Shown here piece after piece: positions 28,751 through 36,965 of a stretch of DNA of 64,000 bases. Where the stretch lies: the NCBI GenBank assembly GCA_946127115.1, contig CAMGYI010000001.1:65439-129438 (forward strand), in the 5' to 3' direction. Below the pieces are notes generated by a model. That model had not been told where the DNA came from and did not search any database. It saw nothing but the letters and a program-made list of their open reading frames with translations. Made by a program: the position numbers and the translations under genes. This stretch comes from an uncultured Chlamydia sp. (GTDB taxonomy: Bacteria; Chlamydiota; Chlamydiia; Chlamydiales; Simkaniaceae). The stretch's first letter is position 1. Each line of letters opens with the position of its first letter.

Positions 28751-29812
28751 CTATGGCTTTACCCCGTATTTAAAAAATAGGTCTAGAAGCTCTCTTTTCC
28801 TATCTGAATCCCGCTTGTTTAGTAGCACATCAATTGGGCACTTCCCATCATTTCCTCTGACGCTTGGATCAGCACCGTAATCCAATAATTTTATAATATA
28901 TGATGTTTGCCTCGTTATTTCGTGCTCCCAGCTAATTGGTTCACCTGGATTACCAATCCCTAAGTGGGTAAGAACAAAATTCAAAGAGCTTTCTAAGTAC
29001 CTATCACCTTGTCTTTTACAAATAGTATATTCAATAAATTCATGATTGTCATAGAAGATTGCTTCATTCAATAGTGTATTCTTCGAGGGCAGAATCAAAT
29101 CTTTTAGTATTTCGTTCCAATGAGCTTGAATTAATTCTTCATAAACATCAATTTTATGAGTACGGATGCGACAATCTTCCCTGACTTCAAGATAAGTAGA
29201 TTTAAGCTTTATGAATTGGTTTCTTTTGAGTAATTCCCCTAACAATTTTCTTATCTGGGGGTTTTTCAAGGAATCTATTTCACCTAGCTTTTTAAAAGTG
29301 AATTGTCCTTGCTTTATACCCCTACTCGGATCTGCCTTGCGAGGGACTATAAATGATGCCCCCTCGTGAATGCCTTCGATTTTATTAACAAACAAGAAAT
29401 CTATAGGAGACAGATAATACTTAATATCTTTTACTGCTGGATTAGGATAGTAACGTAGAATGACTGGATCGGTCTTATTTGGGTTGTACCGTTTCAACAT
29501 CGTCAATGCTGCATCGTAATCTCGCATATAGATAGCGTAAGATAAAGCATTTATACGAAATTGATTCTTGCTATACTTTGCTAAAGCATCTACAAGTTTT
29601 TGATTCCCAGCTTGTGTAGAGGAGTCAAGGTGCTGACCTTGTGCGATACTAAACGTTTCGGACCTTAGCCTCTCTAGGCTATCTTTAAGTGAAGCCGTTT
29701 GCAGTCCAGTTTCTAATTTTTGCTCTTCTTCTGAAGAGAAATCTTTGTCTTGAATTGAGTCGACATCAAATTCGCCTACAAATTCTGCGTCGTTTATAGG
29801 ACCTACTGTCAT
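28751..29812 (-). CDS. Ankyrin-like protein, third member of the local paralogue group
   Basis: Start placed at ATG 29812 behind aaagaggaaaatc (MTVGPINDAEF...); the track starts at 29863. N-terminal 'DSLERLRSE'; C-terminal 'LLDYGADPSVRGNDGKCPIDVLLNKRDSDRKRELLDLFFKYG'. Confidence 0.65.
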   Translation of the reverse strand: MTVGPINDAEFVGEFDVDSIQDKDFSSEEEQKLETGLQTASLKDSLERLRSETFSIAQGQHLDSSTQAGNQKLVDALAKYSKNQFRINALSYAIYMRDYDAALTMLKRYNPNKTDPVILRYYPNPAVKDIKYYLSPIDFLFVNKIEGIHEGASFIVPRKADPSRGIKQGQFTFKKLGEIDSLKNPQIRKLLGELLKRNQFIKLKSTYLEVREDCRIRTHKIDVYEELIQAHWNEILKDLILPSKNTLLNEAIFYDNHEFIEYTICKRQGDRYLESSLNFVLTHLGIGNPGEPISWEHEITRQTSYIIKLLDYGADPSVRGNDGKCPIDVLLNKRDSDRKRELLDLFFKYGVKP

Positions 29813-29940
29813 GATTTTCCTCTTTCTTTGCGGATTGATAAAACATTTGAGAAAGCCAAACAAAATTAGCTATTCTAAAATTTACTTGAGAGATAATTAA
29901 TATTTGTACTGATATTATACTAATAACAGCAATAAATATG

Positions 29941-29993
29941 CTATATATATAGTGCTTTTAGTTAAACTAGGTCTATATAAATGCTATATATAC
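29941..29993 (+). promoter_or_regulatory. Two AT-rich operator-like repeats upstream of the XRE gene
   Basis: (atg)CTATATATATAG at 29941-29952 is a perfect palindrome; (atg)CTATATATAC at 29984-29993. Confidence 0.45.
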
Positions 29994-30033
29994 TCTGTAG
30001 AGATAAGTTCATCGGATTTCTATCCTCTAAGAG

Positions 30034-30297
30034 ATGAGCAAAGAGAGAATTTTAACTCCTTCTGAATGCGCTGCCCTCAAAAAAACATTTGGTGAGCATG
30101 TTCGTAAAAGGCGCAGAGCCATAGGGTTATCTCAAGAGGATCTGGGATTTGAATGTGGTTTACATAGAACTTACGTTGGAAGCATCGAACGTGGGGAAAC
30201 AAACCTATCCCTTGAAAATATGGCCGTAATTGCTATCATTCTCCATTGTGAAATAACAGACTTCATCCCCAGTTTAAGAGAAGTACGCAAAAAGTAG
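30034..30297 (+). CDS. XRE-family HTH regulator, resembling small controller (C) proteins
   Basis: 87 aa: 'FGEHVRKRRRAIGLSQEDLGFECGLHRTYVGSIERGETNLSLENMAVIAIIL'. Confidence 0.85.
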   Translation: MSKERILTPSECAALKKTFGEHVRKRRRAIGLSQEDLGFECGLHRTYVGSIERGETNLSLENMAVIAIILHCEITDFIPSLREVRKK

Positions 30298-30506
30298 CAT
30301 GCCATGCTCAATAGATTTTAGACGGTAAGTAATTTTTTTCCATTTCTTGTGACATCGGCTTCCTATTTTTTTGAGGTGAGATAAAGCGGGGTGAATTTGG
30401 CGCCCCCGTAGTTCAAACGAAGGGGCAACAGCCAAAGAGGGCTTGCCCTATCATAAATATATTCATAGAGAATATATCATAGGGGCTTTTTCCGATAGAG
30501 AGAATC

Positions 30507-30602
30507 TCTTCATGAATACCGTCAATAGTGTGTGCTAATCTTCACAAATACCGTCAATTTCATGTGCAAATCTTCATGAATACTGTCAATTTCGTGTGCG
30601 CG
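30507..30602 (+). repeat. Three 32-bp tandem iteron-like repeats
   Basis: tcttcatgaataccgtcaatagtgtgtgctaa / tcttcacaaataccgtcaatttcatgtgcaaa / tcttcatgaatactgtcaatttcgtgtgcgcg at 30507, 30539 and 30571. Confidence 0.9.
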
Positions 30603-30608
30603 GTACGT

Positions 30609-31934
30609 TTATTGGTATTTGCAATACTTGGGGAAGGTGAAGCAAAAGAAGGTATTCCTTGGTTCTTCAACTCTGCTAAATGAAGCAAGAAAACCTAGTA
30701 ATACTTGCTTTTTTCCAAATTCTTCGAGGTTTACTAGATTTCGTATTAAGTTTACTTTATCTTCACCCCATAATCTTTTGGCCCATTTTGTTGCCTCCCA
30801 CTTAAATTCCCTTTTGCTTCTGTTATTAATGGGAGCTACAGTTTTTAGATGCAAGACGAATTTTTCTTGTGCTGCTGATAGTTTGGGAGGAATAGATCTC
30901 AGTTTAAGTCGTTCATCCTTTAGGGATTTAAAGTAGTTTCCCTTTATTTTGTTTAAAAGTTTTTTAGGGATTTCCAAGCAAAAATACCTGCCCTCCTCGA
31001 GTCCTTCTTTTGAAAGTTCATATACAAAGGCGGGTCGAATCACTGGTTCTTTATGGAGGAGGTATCCTCCATCGTCCTTATCTAAAACCCATGTAACCGT
31101 TTTTTTTGTGAGAGATTCTGCAGCAGTGAAAAAATTAATTCTTCTTTGATTATCACGAGCTCCATTCATGTAGCACATATTCAAAGCTTCTGATCGGGCG
31201 ATGACGACTTTGAAGTGAGAGTCTGTTTCTCTATTAGCGTTTGGGTCAAGTTGGGCAAGTATTTCTGATTCTTTTTTTGTCATATTTTGAGACTTATAAA
31301 AGGCTACATGGAGAACGTCCATTTCTGCCACATTAAATGTAGGCAAGACCTCTTCTGGGCGGTCTCGTTTTCCTGAGAGCTTACTTATCATTGCCTTAGG
31401 AATAAAAGCCTTAGAAGGTCTGCTCTTCTCTTTCCAAGACAAGTAGTTTTGGATTTCCTTTTCAAGAACTCCCTGGTCGAATTTTTCATACAACCATTCA
31501 TATAAAGGAGCAGAGAGTTTGGACTGATGTTCAACACTACCTATGAATTCCTTGTATGCTTGGCTGAGAGGAGTTTGTTGGTTAATTACTTTCTCTCTGT
31601 ACGTCTTTTTTTGTACAATTTCAATGCCTTTCATTGGCCAAGCGCCAATTTGTTTGAAAGGGTCGTCTCCAACTATATGTGTAACTCTTATATGCTCTAC
31701 ATCTGAAGAAAGTTCTCTTTTTAATTGGATTAAAAAAAGCTCTTCCTCTACTGGAAATGACTTGAATATAGAAATAAGTTCTCTAGCTTCACGATATTTA
31801 ATTACTTTCATTTTTTGTAAAAATTCTAGAGTGTGCTTTCCAAGTTCCCAATTTCCTATGGAACTGTTCTGAATACGCGCCCTTTCAACGTAGGCAAGAT
31901 TAATTGCTAGATCATTGATTTTTTTCTTACCCAT
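30609..31934 (-). CDS. Hypothetical plasmid-type protein in the pGP2-D position (directly downstream of the DnaB-like gene)
   Basis: 441 aa; starts 7 bp after the DnaB-like stop, same strand. pGP2-D identity is inferred only from synteny; sequence similarity is not evident by eye. Confidence 0.4.
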   Translation of the reverse strand: MGKKKINDLAINLAYVERARIQNSSIGNWELGKHTLEFLQKMKVIKYREARELISIFKSFPVEEELFLIQLKRELSSDVEHIRVTHIVGDDPFKQIGAWPMKGIEIVQKKTYREKVINQQTPLSQAYKEFIGSVEHQSKLSAPLYEWLYEKFDQGVLEKEIQNYLSWKEKSRPSKAFIPKAMISKLSGKRDRPEEVLPTFNVAEMDVLHVAFYKSQNMTKKESEILAQLDPNANRETDSHFKVVIARSEALNMCYMNGARDNQRRINFFTAAESLTKKTVTWVLDKDDGGYLLHKEPVIRPAFVYELSKEGLEEGRYFCLEIPKKLLNKIKGNYFKSLKDERLKLRSIPPKLSAAQEKFVLHLKTVAPINNRSKREFKWEATKWAKRLWGEDKVNLIRNLVNLEEFGKKQVLLGFLASFSRVEEPRNTFFCFTFPKYCKYQ

Positions 31935-31941
31935 ATTTTTT

Positions 31942-33408
31942 TCAATAAACTCGGAAGTTTCCGCAATTTTTTATTTGATCCGATGTCTTTTCTTTGGGTA
32001 GATCGAAGAAAGCGCCACAGTCCTTTTGAAAAGCTAAAGATTCTTCTAACTCAGGGCCATGCCTATTTTTCTTCAATAATACTTCTATTTTTCCCTCTCC
32101 AAGAGAAGAGGGTTCATAATAATCTCGACGGTAGAGCATGATGACTGCATCTGCATCTTGTTCAATTTGGCCACTGTCCCTCAGGTCACTCATAAGAGGC
32201 TTTTTATCTCCACGGTCTTCTACTTTTCTCGAAAGTTGTGCGATAGTGACGATGGGTATTTGTAATTCCATAGCTGCTTGTTTAAGTGTGCGAGATACCT
32301 CTGCGATCTCGTATTGGCGACTGTCTTTGGCTCTGTCAGCATTTAAAAGCTGAAGGTAGTCGATTGTTAAAAGCTGAATATCTTCTTCGTCCTTCAGACG
32401 TCTGGCTCTTGATACCACATGAGACACAGTTGAAATACCATGGTCATGAATGAAAAAAGGCGCTTGTCTTATTTCTTTTTCAGCCTCGATGATTTTTTCA
32501 AATTCTTCATCACTAAGTGTTCCTCGGCTAATTTTTTCTCCTGAAACCCGTGATTTAATGGAAAGGCGCCGTTCAATAAGCTGATCACTTCCCATCTCAA
32601 GAGAGATGAACGCTACTGGTTTATTTTGATTGAAACAAACATTAGCGCTGATATTCAGAGCAAAAGCTGTCTTACCCATAGCTGGTCGACCTGCTAGGAC
32701 AATAAGATTAGTTGGGGAAAGAACAGTGGCTTTATCATCAAAATCTACATAACCTAGGGGAATACCGTTTATGAAGGGCTTTCCATGTTCAGCAAAGTAG
32801 GTCTTTCTGGTTTTTAATTTCTCAATAAAAGATTCCTCTCCTAGCCGAGACTTTTTACCAGAGAGAATATCGCTTATTGATGCTTTATCATTAGGAGAAA
32901 ATCTTTTTTCTAGTTTGACAAGATTCTGGCGATGTTGCTCTATTGCTGAGATAGCAATATCTGGGTTTTCTTTAACATCTCTTATAAAGTCTGAAGCCAT
33001 TATTATGGCTTTTCGTGCTTTCGATTTGTTTTTAAGAAGCTCTATATACTCTTCAATATAAGCAGATATTCCAGCATGTTGAGCGAGAGTTGTGAGGTAA
33101 CCGACACCACCGATCTCATTGAGTTTATTGATCTGTTTGAGCTTTTCTGCAACGAGATGGATATCAGCTGGTTTGTCATTCTTATAAAACTCTTTAAGAA
33201 GCTGGAAAATTGTTTTATGTTCATTGAAGTAAAAATTTTCTGCTTCCAGATCCTCTGCCGCTCTGATTAGGCTCTGTAATTTATTTAACATACATCCGAG
33301 AACCATCATCTCGGATTCTTTAGAGTGGGGGCCATCTACAGCTTTCACTTTATTTTTTCTCATGGGCTTTATTACTTTCTTCAATGCATTCGAAAAACTT
33401 CTTTTCAT
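31942..33408 (-). CDS. DnaB-like replicative helicase of the chlamydial plasmid pGP1-D family
   Basis: 488 aa; '[16 protein letters not shown]', '[83 protein letters not shown]'. Closely resembles pGP1-D as I remember it ('[33 protein letters not shown]'). Confidence 0.92.
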   Translation of the reverse strand: [488 protein letters not shown]

Positions 33409-33583
33409 CGATCAAAACACGACGCCCAACACGTTTAATGGCTTTAGCAAAACCATTTGTATCGGCATGGAAAATCAGATATCTGAGCCCTCCAGGAGGA
33501 GGCCAGTCATGGTGAAGATGCCACTGGTAGGCAGGGATTAAGCGACATTTTTTCTGCGGTAGTTCTTTTGCTTTGTTTGTCAT
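33350..33583 (-). CDS. Excisionase/AlpA-like small DNA-binding protein
   Basis: 77 aa: 'PPPGGLRYLIFHADTNGFAKAIKRVGRRVLIDEKKFFECIEE'; typical small HTH excisionase pattern. Confidence 0.65.
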   Translation of the reverse strand: MTNKAKELPQKKCRLIPAYQWHLHHDWPPPGGLRYLIFHADTNGFAKAIKRVGRRVLIDEKKFFECIEESNKAHEKK

Positions 33584-33889
33584 TCTTTCTCCTGTGAATC
33601 AAAATGGATCGTTTTTGTACAAATTTGAGAGTGATTAAACAGGAACAAGAATTGCTAGAATAGCCCAAGAAATGAATTTTTTTTTGCGGATAAAAATGGG
33701 TATTTAAATTTTTTTTGAAGATAGGTAGCAATTCTAGCTGAGATAGAAGTGGCTGATTCAGAATAATTTATAACGCCTATCTTCGTAGATTCTACAACAT
33801 TTTTCGGTGTTTCTGCATCAAGAAAAGGTGGTTGCTCGACAGAGCTTCCTCGAGGAGAGGTTGAGGATACAGAATCTGAACTTAGCAGT

Positions 33890-35005
33890 TCAAGAGGTGA
33901 ATTGCCAGCGGAAACTGCTGGAAGATAGGGATTTTATGATATCTATATATTCTTTTTCAGGACAAACATCTTTTAGGCAGAACATGGCATACGCTTTTAG
34001 GGCATCATTATCCTGAAGATAATATGCGATAGTTGGATGACCCAAAGCATCTCCAATATGTGCAACGATTCTCATTTTATAAAGATAATATCCAAATGTT
34101 TGAAGAACCAGTGCAAGTTTTTGAAAATTCATTGATTGATATGGTTTATTTTTGGAAAACACTCCGGGAATGCTCCTGAAGGGGAAGGATTCCTCTGGGT
34201 TATTAAGCAAGTCCGATGTAATCTTAGATTTATTAGGTCGGCCTTCTTTGTATTCTTTTGGTCTTGGATCAATTGGTATTAGAAGTTTTATCAGAGAGTT
34301 TCCTTTGTCCGTCTTAAAGTATCGAGTTTTTTTCTTCCCATGCACTATTGAAATTAAATAATCTAAAGGACCTTTTCCTAGGTGATACTGGCGCAATTGT
34401 TTTCCTCGATAACTATTTAAGAAAATAACCTCTTCGATGAGTTTTATCAGATCTCCTTGACTGAGCGCTTTGTTCTCCTTCAGAGACCAAAGTAACTGGG
34501 CAAGTGCTTGAATACATATGTGTCTGACTTTTGGTAGAGTGATATTAGTATGGGTGTTAGCTGCTTGGTTTATTCCTAGCAGTTTTTGTAGACCTTTAGG
34601 CAGTGATAACCCTTTTCTTAAAGCCCAATGAAGAAGAAATTCAGTTCTACACAGATAAAGAACTTGTTCTTCCTGAGGAGGTGCTGGAGAGGTTGGCCAA
34701 ATGGGTCTAAGAGATTTAATATTTGAAGCTTCTGTTTCCATTCCAGCCTCTAGTAAGCTTTCTACATTTTCTTTTAGCATTTTCCTTAGTTTGGAATGAG
34801 GCTTTTGAGAAAAGGTGTAATTTGATTGGTCACAGTTGATCGTATCCCTTAGAAGGTATGTTGCTTCTTCGAGAGTTGGCTTCCAGATCTCTGGGAAGTG
34901 GGTAATCCCAGTAAAGATGTCTATAGCCTCGTTCAGTTCAAGAAAAGGAAAGTTCACGACTTCTTTATAATCAATCTTTTTCTGGTTGTTGATCTCTAAA
35001 TGCAT
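33890..35005 (-). CDS. Hypothetical protein of the integrated element
   Basis: 371 aa long uninterrupted ORF between the integrase and the excisionase-like gene; no recognised motif. Confidence 0.6.
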   Translation of the reverse strand: MHLEINNQKKIDYKEVVNFPFLELNEAIDIFTGITHFPEIWKPTLEEATYLLRDTINCDQSNYTFSQKPHSKLRKMLKENVESLLEAGMETEASNIKSLRPIWPTSPAPPQEEQVLYLCRTEFLLHWALRKGLSLPKGLQKLLGINQAANTHTNITLPKVRHICIQALAQLLWSLKENKALSQGDLIKLIEEVIFLNSYRGKQLRQYHLGKGPLDYLISIVHGKKKTRYFKTDKGNSLIKLLIPIDPRPKEYKEGRPNKSKITSDLLNNPEESFPFRSIPGVFSKNKPYQSMNFQKLALVLQTFGYYLYKMRIVAHIGDALGHPTIAYYLQDNDALKAYAMFCLKDVCPEKEYIDIIKSLSSSSFRWQFTS

Positions 35006-35016
35006 AGCTCTCCTTT

Positions 35017-36081
35017 TTATCCAAATATTGATTCGTTCATTCGCTCAACAACTCCGAAGACATGCTGTTCTGAAAGGTGAGAATATCGCCTTGTGACTTC
35101 AATGTGTTTGTGACCAAGGATGAGGGCAATTTCGGTTAGACTAGCGCCACTCATTGCAAGATAACTGGCTGCGCAGTGTCTTAGATCATGGAAGCGAAAG
35201 TCTTTGATATTAGCGTGGTTAATAGCTGAAATCCATGCTTTTCTTAGATCAATGGGAATATGTAGAAGCTTTCCTGGAAAGAGAAGGTCTGATGCTACTT
35301 TTCTGTTTGCTGATAATGCTGTTAAAAGCTCAAAGGCAAGACCCACAATAGGAATAGATCTACGGGTGCCATTTTTTGTTTTTTCTAAGATAATTTGCTT
35401 TTTGAAAAGATCAAGATCTTTCCAAGTGAGGTTCATGATTTCCCCCTGGCGCATTCCTGTGCTTATGGCAAGAACGACAACGCAATACAGGTAGGGGTTT
35501 TTGCTTTCTTGACAGGAAGAAAGCAGTCGGTTGCGTTCATCTGCATTAAGAAAACGGACTCTTCCTGGTGGTTCTTTTGGCTTTGTGATGTTTCTTACAG
35601 GGGAGCTTTCGACCCATTCGTATTCTTTAAAGCCTATGGAATATGCATGACTTAGGGCTGCAATATAGCGGTTGACAGTTGCTGGACTGCGAAGAGTTGC
35701 ACGAGGAGTTTTAGATGAGAGGAGTTCGTCCCTTTTTTCGGCAATCATTGAGGATGTGATATCTGATAAGAGGTATGCCCCAAGCTCATTCTTCCAGTAC
35801 ATGAGATGGTTTTTTTTGCATCTTGATACTTGCCTTTGGGCTAAGTACCTGTCTATCATTTGCGCTAGGGTATGTTTCTTGGCTTCTGATGTTTTGAAAT
35901 GCCTGCCTTCAAGAATGGCGGCTTCCGTTTGCTGTTCCCACCTTTTTGCAAGGGTTTTATTGCGAAACGTTGCTGTTTGGGTTGGATACCCCTTCATGCG
36001 GATGATGACCTGGTAGCGTGTTTTTCCATTTTTATCATCGCGTTCTTTGATCGTTCCCATTCTGCTCTCCGTTTGTATCAA
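35017..36081 (-). CDS. Phage-type tyrosine integrase
   Basis: 354 aa; 'AISTGMRQGEIMNLTWKDLDL', 'FRFHDLRHCAASYLAMSGASLTEIALILGHKHIEVTRRYSHLSEQH' (R..HxxR..H..Y). Next to the tRNA att site. Confidence 0.95.
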   Translation of the reverse strand: MIQTESRMGTIKERDDKNGKTRYQVIIRMKGYPTQTATFRNKTLAKRWEQQTEAAILEGRHFKTSEAKKHTLAQMIDRYLAQRQVSRCKKNHLMYWKNELGAYLLSDITSSMIAEKRDELLSSKTPRATLRSPATVNRYIAALSHAYSIGFKEYEWVESSPVRNITKPKEPPGRVRFLNADERNRLLSSCQESKNPYLYCVVVLAISTGMRQGEIMNLTWKDLDLFKKQIILEKTKNGTRRSIPIVGLAFELLTALSANRKVASDLLFPGKLLHIPIDLRKAWISAINHANIKDFRFHDLRHCAASYLAMSGASLTEIALILGHKHIEVTRRYSHLSEQHVFGVVERMNESIFG

Positions 36082-36186
36082 TCTTCTAAAATCAGGTGGA
36101 AAATTGAATCATAGGATACCAAATCCTATGTTCTTTTGCACCTTTTTTGTTAACTATTAACGATTTAAGTTTATGCTAAAGAGGGG

Positions 36187-36205
36187 ATGCCACACTTTTG
36201 CTACA
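36187..36205 (-). promoter_or_regulatory. Right copy of the 19-bp subterminal inverted repeat
   Basis: atgccacacttttgctaca; exact reverse complement of 19381-19399. Confidence 0.6.
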
Positions 36206-36342
36206 TTCAATCAGAAAAACCTGATTTAAATGATCTAAAACCGCTTGTTGTTGTGGCTTAGTGGAGCATTTTTGTGGCATTTGAATAAAAACCACTCGTT
36301 TGGAGACTCAAAATGAAGCTTAAGTTATTGAGCTTAAAAGAT

Positions 36343-36414
36343 GGGGCAGGTAGGACTTGAACCTACGACCTACGGATTATGAGTCCGCGGCTCTAACCAC
36401 TGAGCTACTGCCCC
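36343..36414 (-). tRNA. tRNA with CAU anticodon (tRNA-Ile2/lysidine type or elongator Met)
   Basis: GGGGCAGTAGCTCAGTGGTTAGAGCCGCGGACTCATAATCCGTAGGTCGTAGGTTCAAGTCCTACCTGCCCC; full cloverleaf, anticodon loop CTCATAA; no encoded CCA. Confidence 0.93.
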
Positions 36415-36488
36415 CTAAAGGAAAGAACAAGGCAGTATTGTAACAATTGAAGAATTATTTGTAACGATGTTTGCAGTTTTCTAGAAAA

Positions 36489-36734
36489 CTATTCGTATGC
36501 TTTTTTACGTAAGTTTCCTTGATGAAAAATAAGACAATTAAAGAGAGGAATCTCAGTTGAAACGCCTGAGTGGAAAAACCAAAAGAAAACTGCGTCTAAT
36601 CCAGAGATTACAATTGCTAGTGAGGTTATTTTTCGAGCTTCAAATCTATCGATTAGAATTGCAATAGGGATTTGGAATAGGATAATGCAGTAAGCATAAG
36701 GGTTTAAGAATCTCCATTCATTATTTTCTATCAA
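36489..36734 (-). pseudogene. MFS transporter fragment
   Basis: 'NPYAYCIILFQIPIAILIDRFEARKITSLAIVISGLDAVFFWFFHS' resembles the MFS TM2-loop (YxLxQIPxGxLxDRFGAR); the rest of the protein is missing. Confidence 0.5.
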
Positions 36735-36965
36735 TATAAACCACTAATTTTTTTTGGTTTAAGCTATAGAAGAATTTATCTGCAACTATGAATCTTTTGC
36801 TCGGTTTCTGGAGGATGCGTTATTAATTCGGGAACTGATCTCTTTTATCCTCCTTACTTCTTTTTCTTTTAAAATAGCGCACTTATTAAATTTTTTTGAT
36901 CATAATTCTCACTACTGGTTATACAGGAGAGTAGGGGGCCTCTGTGGACCAAACATCAGTGAAAA

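Larger units (their letters stand above)
19219..36386. mobile_element. Plasmid-like integrative element inserted at the 3' part of tRNA(CAU); carries chlamydial-plasmid-type genes
   Basis: Near-identical 46-bp direct repeats at both ends, the right one being part of an intact tRNA. Integrase next to the tRNA, excisionase-like ORF, pGP1-D-like and pGP8-D-like genes, iteron-like repeats. Confidence 0.85.

Noticed and set aside
28751-29863. ATG at 29863 as the start of the third ankyrin-like protein
   Set aside because: ATG 29812 has a proper RBS (aaagaggaaaatc) and starts with the acidic leader seen in the paralogues; the extra 17 residues (MFGFLKCFINPQRKRKI) look spurious.
30034-31934. Restriction-modification system around the C-like regulator
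   Set aside because: No methyltransferase or restriction endonuclease motifs in the neighbouring ORFs.
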